Notes: generated by a model not told the origin, from the sequence alone. Numbered from the stretch's first letter, positions 32,881 to 42,099 are shown. The stretch is DNA of 64,000 nt from Maridesulfovibrio sp050916235 (GCF_050916235.1 NZ_CP104854.1:3534001-3598000), one strand, 5' to 3'. Made by a program: numbers and translations.

Positions 32881-34896
32881 CTAATGGACTCTTACTTTAA
32901 CTTTATTCTTCGTTTTTCTAACATTCCTAAAGAAATCCCTATCCTTGTTTCCGATATCAATACACCCCTTCGAGCCTTTGGTGTCTCCGCCATGGATATA
33001 AAATCCATCCCGTCCATGTGTCTCCGTTCCATTGGAAGGATGAAGCGGAACCCGCCCGTGTCCCCAATCTCCGAAAATGGTATTACGAATTGAATATCGC
33101 AAGCCTTCAACTTCAGAAGATTCTTTCGGATCAAACTCATACTCACCGCTAGGGGTTGGCCCTACGTCCTTTTTTGTTTGATCCGTCTCACCCGGTTTGC
33201 CGGAAGAAAATTTATACGTATCTCTGGGGCCTTCATCTGAATGAACCTCCATAGTCCCATTTTCGTGGTAAACATGGACTTCCTTAATTGGATACGCATC
33301 TTTATCCTGTTTATCATTTTTTTCTTTTAAGGCTTGCCGTTCCTTAAGTATATTCATGCCAGTAATGGAATCGTTTGTACTCTCATTGGGGGCTTTATTT
33401 TCGTGATCCTCAGTTTCGATATCCTTTTCGCCTTCCTCACTCCGCTTCTTCAACCCAACCCGATCCACAAAGTTGACCGGATCATCGGCGCAGTATCCGT
33501 ACACATCCACATCGCCGCCTGCGTAGCCCAGTGGATCGGGACAGGTGAACCTGCCGGTGGCGGGATCGTATTCACGGTAGCCGAAGTGGATGAGGCCGGT
33601 GTCGCGGTCATAGAGGCCTGCGGCGAAGCCGAGGGACAGGTTGATGCGTTCGCTGGTATCGACCATGGTATTGCCGAACGAATCGTATATAATCCGTTTT
33701 ACCTCATTCCCCTTGGCGTTAGCAACCATATAAACTGTTCCGACCTGATCGGACGCGAGATGATACACCTCGCCGTTCCAGCGCATGGCGATCGGATCAC
33801 CTTCCCCGTCATAGGCGAATTCCTTGAGCCTGCCTTGCTCGTCGGAGACTGCCAGCAGGGTGGCGCGGTCTTTCCAGAGGTATGTTTCCACAGTCCTGCC
33901 GTCCACCTGTTTGGCGGTACGCATGCCGTTCGGATCAACGATATAGTTTATCCTGCGGCCATCGGGCAGGTGGACCTGCACAAGCTGGTTGTTGTGATCG
34001 TATTCGTAGCGGGTGACCTGTCCGCGATCCTGTTTCATGGTCAGGCGGCCTTTGGGATCGTATGAATATTTGACTTCCCCGGCGCGAACCAGACGCAACC
34101 CTTCGCCGTACACGAAACGCCGGATACCGGAATGGAAGGTCTCGGACATCAGCCGCTCGCCATGCTTGCCGTACTGGTAGTGCTCGATGACGCGGTCATC
34201 CTTCCAGACCTTGGAAAGCCTGCCTCCGGCATCGTATTCGTATTGCAGATGGTGGTCCTTCGGGGCGAGGGCCAGCAGCTTTTCGGCGATGCGTCCGGTT
34301 TCGTTGCGGGCGGTTGCCAGCAGGGAGAACGGAGTTTCGGTTCCCGGCACGGTGAAGGGAGTGGTGCACACGGCTTCAGCGGGGTCTAACTCAACTCTGT
34401 CACGGGCAAATTCGTCGTGAAGGACGGCTCCGGTTCCGGTTTGGGGCCGGTCAGAATATTCTGCCACGATAGGCTCGCGAGAATAGGCGTCCTGCCGCCC
34501 ATAACCGCGTCTTTCCCGCTGCAGCTCGGCGAGAACCTCCTTTCCGTAAGCGGTTCCGGCGAGATTGCGCGCCAGCGAGAGGTCCTGATTCTCATGGATG
34601 AAGCAGGCGTGGCAGGTGCGTTTTATCCGGTGGTAGCGTTCTTTTGCCTGCTCCCATTCTCGGTTTTTCAGCTCCCAGCGGGCTTTGACCTCCGGCTTCA
34701 TCATGGACGGATACATTTTGTCTGAGCCGGAAAATTCAGCGAAGTCGGGCAGCGGTTCGGTGAGCTTTTCGCCGGAATAGCGATCAACCACCTCCCACAT
34801 GTTTTCAAGCTGCATTTCGGGCGGTTCGTTGAGCCCGAACATGCGCTGGCCCGGTGTAAGGTCTTTCCACGGCCTTTTCTGAAGAATGAAGTTCAT
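32881..34896 (-). CDS. Compact Rhs/YD-repeat polymorphic toxin with L,D-transpeptidase-like tip
   Basis: 671 residues. Residues 1-~130 are a distinct N-terminal region (PGQRMFGLNEPPE, MYPSMMKPEVKARWELKNREWEQA, HACFIHENQDLSLA) shared with the rhs protein at 42099 but with no PAAR or signal peptide. Residues ~225-500 are YD repeats (YEYDAGGRL, YSYDPKGRL, YEYDHNNQL, FAYDGEGDP) ending in the Rhs-core signature DTGLIHFGYREYDPATGRF and DPVNFVDRVGL. The tip (~505-671) carries FYIHGGDTKGSKGCIDIG, with His635 and Cys645 spaced as in the L,D-transpeptidase motif HGx(n)S(H/K)GC, as in Tlde1-like peptidoglycan-targeting toxins. ATG at 34896 follows AAAGGAGA. Export route is not evident here. Confidence 0.85.
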   Translation of the reverse strand: MNFILQKRPWKDLTPGQRMFGLNEPPEMQLENMWEVVDRYSGEKLTEPLPDFAEFSGSDKMYPSMMKPEVKARWELKNREWEQAKERYHRIKRTCHACFIHENQDLSLARNLAGTAYGKEVLAELQRERRGYGRQDAYSREPIVAEYSDRPQTGTGAVLHDEFARDRVELDPAEAVCTTPFTVPGTETPFSLLATARNETGRIAEKLLALAPKDHHLQYEYDAGGRLSKVWKDDRVIEHYQYGKHGERLMSETFHSGIRRFVYGEGLRLVRAGEVKYSYDPKGRLTMKQDRGQVTRYEYDHNNQLVQVHLPDGRRINYIVDPNGMRTAKQVDGRTVETYLWKDRATLLAVSDEQGRLKEFAYDGEGDPIAMRWNGEVYHLASDQVGTVYMVANAKGNEVKRIIYDSFGNTMVDTSERINLSLGFAAGLYDRDTGLIHFGYREYDPATGRFTCPDPLGYAGGDVDVYGYCADDPVNFVDRVGLKKRSEEGEKDIETEDHENKAPNESTNDSITGMNILKERQALKEKNDKQDKDAYPIKEVHVYHENGTMEVHSDEGPRDTYKFSSGKPGETDQTKKDVGPTPSGEYEFDPKESSEVEGLRYSIRNTIFGDWGHGRVPLHPSNGTETHGRDGFYIHGGDTKGSKGCIDIGNKDRDFFRNVRKTKNKVKVRVH

Positions 34897-35026
34897 ATGT
34901 TTCTCCTTTGTAAACGGTTCCGGTGCATCAGCCGGAAACACATCATTTCCGGGCAATAGCACCCCTTAAAAGGAGACGCATACAGCAAAGGGCGGACATG
35001 GTTTACCTAACTCATGTCCGCCCTGT
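34897..35026 (-). promoter_or_regulatory. Structured leader of the rhs gene
   Basis: On the minus strand a perfect 12-bp stem AGGGCGGACATG / CATGTCCGCCCT (34989-35024) is followed by a CCGGAAA / TTTCCGG hairpin (34932-34952) and the ribosome-binding site. Blocks are conserved at 14019-14141 and, in part, at 42100-42230. Confidence 0.7.
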
Positions 35027-35176
35027 ATGATTTAGAAGTACTTTTGAAAATGGGTGAATCTCCGCCGACGCCCGGATCTTCCATTCATTTGAAAGCAGCC
35101 GTACCGAGCTAGATGCGAAGCTTATTTAAATTTTTTGAAACGTTTACCCTTTGTCCGTTTAATGAAGCAAAAAAAA

Positions 35177-35204
35177 AAGGCCGGGGCAAACGCTCCGGCC
35201 TTGT
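35177..35204 (-). terminator. Terminator of the DUF2087 gene
   Basis: AAGGCCGG ... CCGGCCTT stem flanked on the left by a run of A (T tail on the minus strand). Confidence 0.85.
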
Positions 35205-35207
35205 GTG

Positions 35208-35720
35208 TTACAGCAGCTTGAACAGTTCAATGGCTTCCGCTGGCGGGGTGGTTTCCACCCGGCGGTATTCGGTGCAGTCGGCGGTGCGGGTGATGAGCCC
35301 GTTGTCCACCATCCAGCGCCTGAGCAGCACATGGTCGCAGAAGCTGTGGTTGTTTTTCAGTTGTTCGTTCAGCTCCAGCTCGGTCATTCTGGTGCGGGCC
35401 GGGATTCTGGACCATAGCACCCACAGGCATAGCATCCGCTGGTTGTGCTTCTTGGGCCAGCGGTTCATGCGGCCATCCGGATCAAAGTAACGGGTGGCTT
35501 TTTTTACTCGCTTGGGATCAAACTGCGCGATTTCCGCTTTACAGGGTTCTTCCCGTTCCGCCTTCAGATGCTGGAAGTTGCGGTATCCACCGGCCTTGGC
35601 CAGCAGGTTAAGCATTTCCACGTGACCGGGAATCTGTTCGGATTCAGTAAGTTGGTTGCGCAGGTTTCGGGCAAGGGACGATACGTCGCTGATGTGCAGC
35701 GAAAGAGGTGTTCTGGGCAT
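35208..35720 (-). CDS. DUF2087-domain protein
   Basis: 170 residues. Residues ~95-170 match DUF2087 (YFDPDGRMNRWPKKHNQRML, TELELNEQLKNN, LLRRWMVDNGLITR, YRRVE), a winged-helix-like domain often fused to HTH regulators. The N-terminal ~90 residues include SSLARNLRNQLTES and EMLNLLAKAGGYRNFQHLK, reminiscent of DNA-binding or clustered-protein helices of unknown role. ATG at 35720 follows AAGGAT; a longer frame upstream lacks a site. It sits between an rhs locus and nhaB, with a terminator at its end. Probably a transcription regulator; target unknown. Confidence 0.75.
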   Translation of the reverse strand: MPRTPLSLHISDVSSLARNLRNQLTESEQIPGHVEMLNLLAKAGGYRNFQHLKAEREEPCKAEIAQFDPKRVKKATRYFDPDGRMNRWPKKHNQRMLCLWVLWSRIPARTRMTELELNEQLKNNHSFCDHVLLRRWMVDNGLITRTADCTEYRRVETTPPAEAIELFKLL

Positions 35721-36080
35721 TGGCTTATCCTTTTCTACGTGCCTTTCACGGATAAGTGTTGCCGGTGGTCGCCGACTTCCGGCCCGGCACGTGGATAAGT
35801 GTCGAACAGGATGGGTATATAGCAGGTTTAGCTCCCCGTTAAGGGGCGGCGACGCCTTGGTGAACTGCTGACCGGATTTTCTGATACCCGATATCCGTTG
35901 GGTTTGCAATCAAATGGACCGGTGTTGGGAGGGGTTTTTCTTTTCCCGGAAATTAGTGCTCTGAAAACTGATGAATTTTAGAATATGATTTCATACAGCA
36001 AAAGGCCAGCCGGTATACCGACTGGCCTTTTTAAACTGCATGTATCGCCTTGCACAGCGGCAAAGCTCCGCAGGAATTTT
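35721..36080. other. Intergenic region between DUF2087 gene and nhaB
   Basis: About 360 bases. Contains the nhaB terminator (36001-36034); the rest likely holds the promoter of the DUF2087 gene, not clearly visible. Confidence 0.45.
36001..36034 (-). terminator. Terminator after nhaB
   Basis: AAAGGCCAG / CTGGCCTTT stem with an inner CGGTATACCG palindrome; A-rich on the left and T-rich on the right, so it could work both ways. Confidence 0.85.
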
Positions 36081-37706
36081 TTACAAGAACAGGTCTACAG
36101 CCAGCAGTCCGGCGAGGGACATGGTGATGGTGTAGGGCAGTGCCAGCCAGACCATACGTCCGTAGGAAAGGCGGATGACCGGTGCCAGCGCGCTGGTCAG
36201 CAGGAACAGGAATGCGGCCTGACCGTTGGGAGTAGCCACGGAGGGGATGTTGGTCCCGGTGTTGATGGCTACGGCAAGGCGGTCGAACTGGGTCATGATG
36301 GCATGAGCCTGATCTGCGGCCTGCTGCGGCAGGGCGGCAAGTACGTCTGCACGGGCAAGATGCGGGTCGGTAAGCTTGGACATGAGTTCCTGTCCGGTCA
36401 TACCGATGCCGGGTACTGCGTTAAGCAGCTGGGTGAAGTGCATCTTGGTTTCGGAGATGTATACAGTTGCCACGAACACGTTGTCGGAAATGGAGGAAAG
36501 CAGGCCGTTGGCGATGTAGTACGCCATCAACTGGGACTGTCCGTGCAGGCTGAGAACGTATTCGATGATCGGGGCAAACAGGTGCTGGGAGTGGATAACC
36601 GCAACAATGGAGAAGAAGACAACCAGCAGCGCAGTAAACGGCAGGGCCTCTTCAAATGCGTGGCCGATGCGGTGCTCTTCGATAACGCCGGTGAAGGCGG
36701 TAAGCAGAACGATGATTGAAAGACCGGTGATACCGACTGCGGCGAGGTGGAAGGCCAGTGCAAGGATGAGCCATACGCCGGTTGCGGCCTGGATCATGAT
36801 CTTGAGTTTACCGGCCTGTCCCTGTTTTTCCTCTTCACGCATTGCTTCTTCAAAGAGGAAGGAACGAATGTTGCCGGGCAGTTGTGCTCCGTAACCGAAA
36901 AGTTTGAATTTTTCCACGCCAACGCAGGTCAGCAGACCGACGATCAGTACCGGCATGGTAACCGGAGCCACTTCGATCAGGAAGGTCATGAAGTGCCAGC
37001 CCATTTCGTGGCCGATGAGCAGGTTCTGCGGTTCACCAACGAGGGTACATACGCCGCCGAGAGCGGTACCAACTGCACCGTGCATCATCAGGTTGCGCAG
37101 GAAGGCACGGAATTCGCGCAGTTCGTTACGGTTGGTTTCCTTGAGGTGCAGGTCGGAGGCAAGGCTGTGTGAACCTGCGGTCTCACTCTGGCTGGAAACA
37201 TAGCGGTGGTATACGGAATAGAAGCCGTAAGCCACGGAGATGATAACCGCGGTAACGGTCAGTGCATCAAGAAATGCTGAAAGGAAGGCGCCTGCGAGAC
37301 AGAACAGCAGGGAGATGTTTCTCTTGGATTTTACGTTCACCAGAATACGGGTGAAGGTGAACTGCAGGAAATCCTTCATGAAATAGATACCGGCAACCAT
37401 GAAGATAAGCAGTAGGATAACTTCGAAGTTGTTGTGCGCTTCATGATAGATGGTTTCCGGGGTGGTCATGCCGATGATTACGGCTTCCATGGCCAGCAGA
37501 CCACCTGCGGGAAGCGGGTAGCACTTGAGCGCCATGGTCAGGGTGAAGATGAATTCCGCAATGAGAGCCCAGCCCGCAATAAAAGGTCCTGCCGCAAGAA
37601 GCAGTATCGGGTTGAGGATCAGGAATCCCACGATGGCCAGCTTGTACCACATGGGGGCATGGCCCAGAAATGTGTTGATGAAGGTCCTCGCCATTGATTT
37701 TGTCAT
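36081..37706 (-). CDS. nhaB: Na+/H+ antiporter NhaB
   Basis: 541-residue inner-membrane sodium/proton antiporter. The N-terminal segment WYKLAIVGFLILNPILL, then IAGWALIAEFIFTLTMALKCYPLPAGGLLA and MVAGIYFMKDFLQFTFTR, tracks E. coli NhaB (about 513 residues) closely. The conserved FLSAFLDALTVTAVIISVA, LVGEPQNLLIG and SDNVFVATVYI segments with their membrane Asp residues are present. It exports Na+ and brings in H+, expected in a marine or alkaline-tolerant cell. ATG at 37706 follows GGAGAG; upstream in-frame codons look non-coding. Single-gene unit. Confidence 0.95.
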   Translation of the reverse strand: MTKSMARTFINTFLGHAPMWYKLAIVGFLILNPILLLAAGPFIAGWALIAEFIFTLTMALKCYPLPAGGLLAMEAVIIGMTTPETIYHEAHNNFEVILLLIFMVAGIYFMKDFLQFTFTRILVNVKSKRNISLLFCLAGAFLSAFLDALTVTAVIISVAYGFYSVYHRYVSSQSETAGSHSLASDLHLKETNRNELREFRAFLRNLMMHGAVGTALGGVCTLVGEPQNLLIGHEMGWHFMTFLIEVAPVTMPVLIVGLLTCVGVEKFKLFGYGAQLPGNIRSFLFEEAMREEEKQGQAGKLKIMIQAATGVWLILALAFHLAAVGITGLSIIVLLTAFTGVIEEHRIGHAFEEALPFTALLVVFFSIVAVIHSQHLFAPIIEYVLSLHGQSQLMAYYIANGLLSSISDNVFVATVYISETKMHFTQLLNAVPGIGMTGQELMSKLTDPHLARADVLAALPQQAADQAHAIMTQFDRLAVAINTGTNIPSVATPNGQAAFLFLLTSALAPVIRLSYGRMVWLALPYTITMSLAGLLAVDLFL

Positions 37707-38284
37707 TGATCTCTCCGTTAATTCATCTCTTCGGGCCGGGATGAAGTAAAAGTCCGGCATTCTCCGCAGGTTGTGGATGGTGGCCCGCTTTGGTGCGGAA
37801 AATGCTTTTCGCTGAAATTCCGCACAGTAGGCGGTGCAAATATACATGGGTGGCCGCGCTGGCGACGCGAACGTGCCCGGCTGGTACGGTGATCAGGTAG
37901 TCAGGGTACTTGTGTCAGGCGTAGATTCAATTTGGGGAGGGAAAGACATCCCTTCCGGCGGGTTTTTATATGCCTGTGCAAGCACGGTGTCCAGTTTAGA
38001 AATGTGAAAATTATAGTATTATGTTATTTTGGTTTTATAATTGTTACGTGTTTCACATAATGACCGGAAAGGGGCTGTGTTTCAGCTCAGCTCTGGTTGT
38101 TCTGAGTTTCAATATAAATGTGAGCACGATAATACGCGTTGTAGTTTTCTCGCAGGTAGTCATTGCGGAAACCGTAATATGGATTCTTCGGTGACGGTTA
38201 TTAAAGTGTGGTACAGCTGGTGATTGATGTAACATCTTCTGCTTCAATGTTCTTGTCGGCGTTGAAGCAATTTCAAGCGTGATA
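37707..38284. other. Intergenic region upstream of nhaB
   Basis: About 580 bases. 37980-38060 is AT-rich and the likely nhaB control region. No gene is seen before the rhs fragment. Confidence 0.45.
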
Positions 38285-38490
<206 letters not shown>

Positions 38491-38557
38491 ATGTTATAGT
38501 GGTGGCGTGCCGTTTTTTCTAGAATGGCGGGGTGCTTGACAACGTGTCGGGTAAGAA

Positions 38558-38585
38558 AGCCCCAGAACCGGAGTTCGGGGGCTGT
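38558..38585 (-). terminator. Terminator after immunity-like gene A
   Basis: AGCCCC-AGAAC ... GTTC-GGGGCT hairpin; duplicated at 39489-39516. Confidence 0.7.
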
Positions 38586-38589
38586 GTGG

Positions 38590-38991
38590 TTAATCCTTTT
38601 CTGATTGGGTAAATTCTTCTGGAGAATCTTTCAGCTCTGGGTGCCGTTTGTAGAAGCCTTCAAGAGGTTCTAGGCTGATTCCACATGGTTCACATTTAGC
38701 ATCTGCAGGTGCTTGTCCCGCTAAATAAACTTTTTGACATTTTGGACAGATTGATTGCTCATGGCGGGTAAAATTCTTACCCCTTTTAGGGTACTTATAA
38801 AGAACACCACACCAGAACACAATGATCCCGAAAGCGACTAAAGCCCAACGGCCTAATGTTCCAACTGCGTGTCCTTTAACAAAATATGGAACATCAGTAG
38901 GCCATGCACCTATAATGAGAACTAAAGCGTATAAGACAACGACAAGTCGTAGCCACGGAACTTTGAAGTTATTTTTTATTATTTTTTTCAT
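38590..38991 (-). CDS. Immunity-like membrane protein with zinc-ribbon, copy A
   Basis: 133 residues. Two hydrophobic segments (LRLVVVLYALVLIIGAW and WALVAFGIIVFWCGVLY) precede a CPKCxxVY ... CEPC zinc-ribbon and an acidic tail SLEPLEGFYKRHPELKDSPEEFTQSE. The last ~50 residues are nearly the same as in copy B at 39522, while the membrane part differs. The ATG overlaps the end of the orphan tip frame, as expected of a toxin/immunity pair. No recognised family. It probably still protects against the now-broken orphan tip or related toxins. Confidence 0.7.
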   Translation of the reverse strand: MKKIIKNNFKVPWLRLVVVLYALVLIIGAWPTDVPYFVKGHAVGTLGRWALVAFGIIVFWCGVLYKYPKRGKNFTRHEQSICPKCQKVYLAGQAPADAKCEPCGISLEPLEGFYKRHPELKDSPEEFTQSEKD

Positions 38992-39342
38992 TATTTTTCT
39001 GAGTTATATCTTTGTAAGCCTGTCTACCATTCTCTATAGCGTCTTTTGCTCCCATTATAGCTGTCACAGGGCCACTTATTTTTCCATTTGATGGAGGTAA
39101 ACCTTCAATTAAAGCCGTTGCTCCGTCAGCGACATCGTTAGAGTCAATCTCAAATTTATTTTTAGTCGCTTTAGCTGATATGTTTTTTATTTTTATATCA
39201 GCTTTTCTGCCAGCATCTTTAACAAAATCTTTGCCTCGCTTAGAACTGTCCCTGCAATCGCTGCCGGTAATACTGCTGCGCCTACAGTCGTAGCCCATAT
39301 TCTTGGGTCATCTGCAATGGCTTCACCCGCTTCAGATGCAGC
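38969..39342 (-). pseudogene. Orphan Rhs toxin tip, frameshifted
   Basis: Colinear with the end of the rhs gene at 42099 (KRGKDFVKDAGRKADIKI is shared, followed by a divergent tail GLPPSNGKISGPVTAIMGAK). Compared with the intact copy, 94 bases corresponding to 40187-40280 are missing at a TTA microhomology, shifting the frame. The join to the core fragment at about 39342 is also out of frame. An ATG-started frame of 109 codons (38969-39298) remains, without a convincing ribosome-binding site. Confidence 0.75.
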
Positions 39343-39430
39343 CTGCCGAAAGAATCATATAGAACTTCCTGTACTCTGTTTCCTGATGTATCGGCAACAG
39401 TAAATATGTTGTTTAACTGGCATGTTATAG
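39343..39430 (-). pseudogene. Short rhs core fragment joined out of frame to the orphan tip
   Basis: Encodes LNNIFTVADTSGNRVQEVL and YDSFGR, then crosses into tip sequence in the wrong frame and soon stops. It identifies the recombination junction. Confidence 0.75.
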
Positions 39431-39488
39431 TGGTGGCGTGCCGTTTTTTTCTAGAATGGCGGGGTGCTTGACAACGTGTCGTATAAGA

Positions 39489-39516
39489 AAGCCCCAGAAC
39501 CGGAGTTCGGGGGCTG
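39489..39516 (-). terminator. Terminator after immunity-like gene B
   Basis: Duplicate of the hairpin at 38558-38585. Confidence 0.7.
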
Positions 39517-39521
39517 TGTGG

Positions 39522-39929
39522 TTAATCATTTTCTGATTGGGTAAATTCTTCTGGAGAATCTTTCAGCTCTGGGTGTCGTTCGTAGAAGCCTTCAAGAGGT
39601 TCTAGTGGACACTGACAATTCTGGCATTTCGAATCGTTTGGAGTTTCTTGCGGAGAATAAACTGTCTGGCATTTATGACATATCGTTATCTGTGCTTCAT
39701 AAGGATTCTGTTCAGCACGAAATCCTAAGATAGCGAATGCTGCTGCTACGCCGAGTTCTATCCATCCTACAAACCCTGGCACAGCAAAACCTTTGTAAGT
39801 TCCTTCCCCTACCCATAATGTCAGGAGTCCAAGAGACGCGAAAAGAATTGCGAGTATATTAGTATCATTCCTTTCCACATTTTCTTTTTTGGATTTTTTA
39901 TTATTATCCTCGTCCTGTGCTATTCGCAT
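39522..39929 (-). CDS. Immunity-like membrane protein with zinc-ribbon, copy B
   Basis: 135 residues. A charged N-terminus (KKSKKENVERND) is followed by two hydrophobic segments (ILAILFASLGLLTLWVG, WIELGVAAAFAILGF), a CHKCxxVY ... CQNC zinc-ribbon, and the same tail as copy A (LEPLEGFYERHPELKDSPEEF). It starts seven bases after the rhs stop, so it is very likely translated with rhs and is the cognate immunity candidate. Two TMs would suit neutralising a membrane-inserting tip. Family not recognised. Confidence 0.72.
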   Translation of the reverse strand: MRIAQDEDNNKKSKKENVERNDTNILAILFASLGLLTLWVGEGTYKGFAVPGFVGWIELGVAAAFAILGFRAEQNPYEAQITICHKCQTVYSPQETPNDSKCQNCQCPLEPLEGFYERHPELKDSPEEFTQSEND

Positions 39930-39936
39930 TTTCTAA

Positions 39937-42099
39937 CTATTTGGTTTTTGAGTTTAATTTAACATCATAATTTTTATATAGTTCATCGGAAGTTTTTCTT
40001 AATTCTTTTGCTGCTGCTATTCTGATAGCAGCTTTGCTCATAGAAGGAGGCAGTTCATCAAAGAAACTTGTCGCACCATCAGTTACTTTTTCAAGGTCGA
40101 GATTCTGCTTTGTCCCGGTTTCGCTTGTCCTTATTTTTATATCAGCTTTTCTGCCAGCATCTTTAACAAAATCTTTGCCTCGCTTAACAGCCTTTCCAAT
40201 TTTTCCGACACCCTTTTCCAAGTACGTTGCAGCCCTTCGAATCCCAGCTGCGCCAGCGGATAATACTTCGCCTCCATTTAGAACTGTCCCTGCAATCGCT
40301 GCCGGTAATACTGCTGCGCCTACAGTCGTAGCCCATATTCTTGGGTCATCTGCAATGGCTTCACCCGCTTCAGATACAGCTTCTTTGGCAGCCTTTCCAC
40401 CTTCTGTTATAGCCTTGCCAACGCCAGCAGAAACTTTTCCGAAAAATCCTTTTTCATCTTTTAGGGATGCGGATGACTTTGATTTAGAGGAGGTTTCAGA
40501 TTCAGTGTCCCGTTTATCTTCCTTCTCTTTTAATGCTTGACGCTCCTTAATCATATCCATGCCAGTAATAGAATCGCTTTTGCCTTTGCCGATTCCATCA
40601 TTACTGGCTTCCTGCTCCTTGGACTTCGATTCTGCATCATCGGCCTGCTCACTGCGACCCTGCAACCCATCCCGGTCCACGAAGTTAACCGGATCATCCA
40701 GACAATACCCATAAACATCCACATCGCCGCCCTCATCTCCCAGTGGATCGGGCGAAATGAACCTGCCGATGGCGGGGTCGTATTCTCGGTAGCCGAAGTG
40801 GATCAGGCCGGTGTCGGGATCGTGCAGGCCACCGGCGAAGCCGAGTGCAGGATAATGTTCGGGACGGCTGTTCTGTATCACTCTGCCGAAAGAATCATAT
40901 AGAATTTCCTGTACACTGTTTCCTGATGTATCGGCAACATTAAAGATGCTGCCCAACTGATCCGTTGCAAACAGGTGAATCTGTCCGTTGCGGGTCATTC
41001 CCATTGCGCGGCCATGTTCATCGTAGTGAAATCTGCTGAGTCCATCCGCGTCTTCAACTGCGGCGAGGGTGGTCAGGTCATTCCACTGGTAGCGTCGGAC
41101 AAGTCTGCCGTTGACGTACTTTGCAGTCCTGAAGCCACGTTTGTCGAAACGGTATTCGATGCTTGTACGGTCCGGGAGGTGTACTTTGCTGAGTTGTCCG
41201 GTTGCCAGAAACTCGTATCCCGTGGTTCCTTCTGGGGAGTGCTTTTCGGATAGACAGCCGTCAGCATCATATCTGTAGGTGGTTTCACCTGCGCGAACCA
41301 ACTGGCCTATCTCATTATACCCGTACTCCAGCTTGTCTCCGCCTGCGACCTGAGAGAATACCCGCTGCCCCAATCTGTTGTATCGATATACTTCTACCGG
41401 TTCTCCTGAATAACGCACCGCCTGAAGCCGTCCATCGTCATCATAGCGGTATTCCAGAACATGGCTGACCTCGGACGAAACAAGTATCTTGTCTTCGATT
41501 CTGAGATTTTCGTCGCGATTCACCGCCAGCACCGCATAGTTGAATTCGGTGCCGGGAGTCTGGAACTGGAGCACTTCATCCGCAATTTCGTTGATGTCCA
41601 CGTTTTCGCGCTGCATCTCATCGCGGATTGTGCGGCCTGTTCCCGTCTGGGGAGTCCTTGATTGGGGCGCTCCGGGCACAAGTCTGGAACTCTGGCCGTC
41701 CGCGTGCCTCTGGAACTCGTTGCGGATTTCGTTTCCGTAGGTTGTCTTCATCAGCCCCTGTACCACTGGCAGATCAGGATTATCTTCCATGAAGCGGGCA
41801 TGGACCATGCGTTTCAGTTTGGCATGCATGGTCTTGGCCTCTTCCCATTCGTAATTTTTCCGGTCCCATCTGCTTTTGACTTCCGGCTTCATCATGGAAG
41901 GGTACATGCGGTCGCCCGGTGAAAATTCTGCAAAATCAGGTCTGGGATCAGCCAGTTCTTCTCCGGTTCTGCGATCAACTATTTTCCATAGGTTTTCGAT
42001 CTGCTTTTCCGGCGGTTCGTTTTCACCGTAGAGAACCAGGCCGGTTGTGAGTTCCTTGCGGGGTCTACGTTCCATCCTGTACTTGGTGAAAGAGTTCAT
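39937..42099 (-). CDS. Compact Rhs/YD-repeat polymorphic toxin with a hydrophobic, possibly membrane-active tip
   Basis: 720 residues. Residues 1-~130 match the N-terminal region of the other rhs protein (GENEPPEKQIENLWKIVDRRTGEEL, MYPSMMKPEVKSRWDRKNYEWEEA). YD repeats run ~215-490 (YRYDDDGRL, YRYDADGCL, YRFDKRGF, FHYDEHGRA) and end DTGLIHFGYREYDPAIGRF, DPVNFVDRDGL. The tip (~500-720) is Lys/Glu/Ser-rich, then has a hydrophobic stretch IWATTVGAAVLPAAIAGTVL and a basic segment GKAVKRGKDFVKDAGRKADI. No enzyme motif is seen; pore formation or membrane disruption is a guess supported by the two-TM immunity candidate. ATG at 42099 follows GGGAGG. Confidence 0.85.
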   Translation of the reverse strand: MNSFTKYRMERRPRKELTTGLVLYGENEPPEKQIENLWKIVDRRTGEELADPRPDFAEFSPGDRMYPSMMKPEVKSRWDRKNYEWEEAKTMHAKLKRMVHARFMEDNPDLPVVQGLMKTTYGNEIRNEFQRHADGQSSRLVPGAPQSRTPQTGTGRTIRDEMQRENVDINEIADEVLQFQTPGTEFNYAVLAVNRDENLRIEDKILVSSEVSHVLEYRYDDDGRLQAVRYSGEPVEVYRYNRLGQRVFSQVAGGDKLEYGYNEIGQLVRAGETTYRYDADGCLSEKHSPEGTTGYEFLATGQLSKVHLPDRTSIEYRFDKRGFRTAKYVNGRLVRRYQWNDLTTLAAVEDADGLSRFHYDEHGRAMGMTRNGQIHLFATDQLGSIFNVADTSGNSVQEILYDSFGRVIQNSRPEHYPALGFAGGLHDPDTGLIHFGYREYDPAIGRFISPDPLGDEGGDVDVYGYCLDDPVNFVDRDGLQGRSEQADDAESKSKEQEASNDGIGKGKSDSITGMDMIKERQALKEKEDKRDTESETSSKSKSSASLKDEKGFFGKVSAGVGKAITEGGKAAKEAVSEAGEAIADDPRIWATTVGAAVLPAAIAGTVLNGGEVLSAGAAGIRRAATYLEKGVGKIGKAVKRGKDFVKDAGRKADIKIRTSETGTKQNLDLEKVTDGATSFFDELPPSMSKAAIRIAAAKELRKTSDELYKNYDVKLNSKTK

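Larger units (their letters stand above)
39343..39605 (-). repeat. ~263-base direct repeat, copy B
   Basis: Second copy of 38412-38673, differing by a few substitutions and one extra T in a T tract. It includes the terminator hairpin at 39489-39516. Confidence 0.85.
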
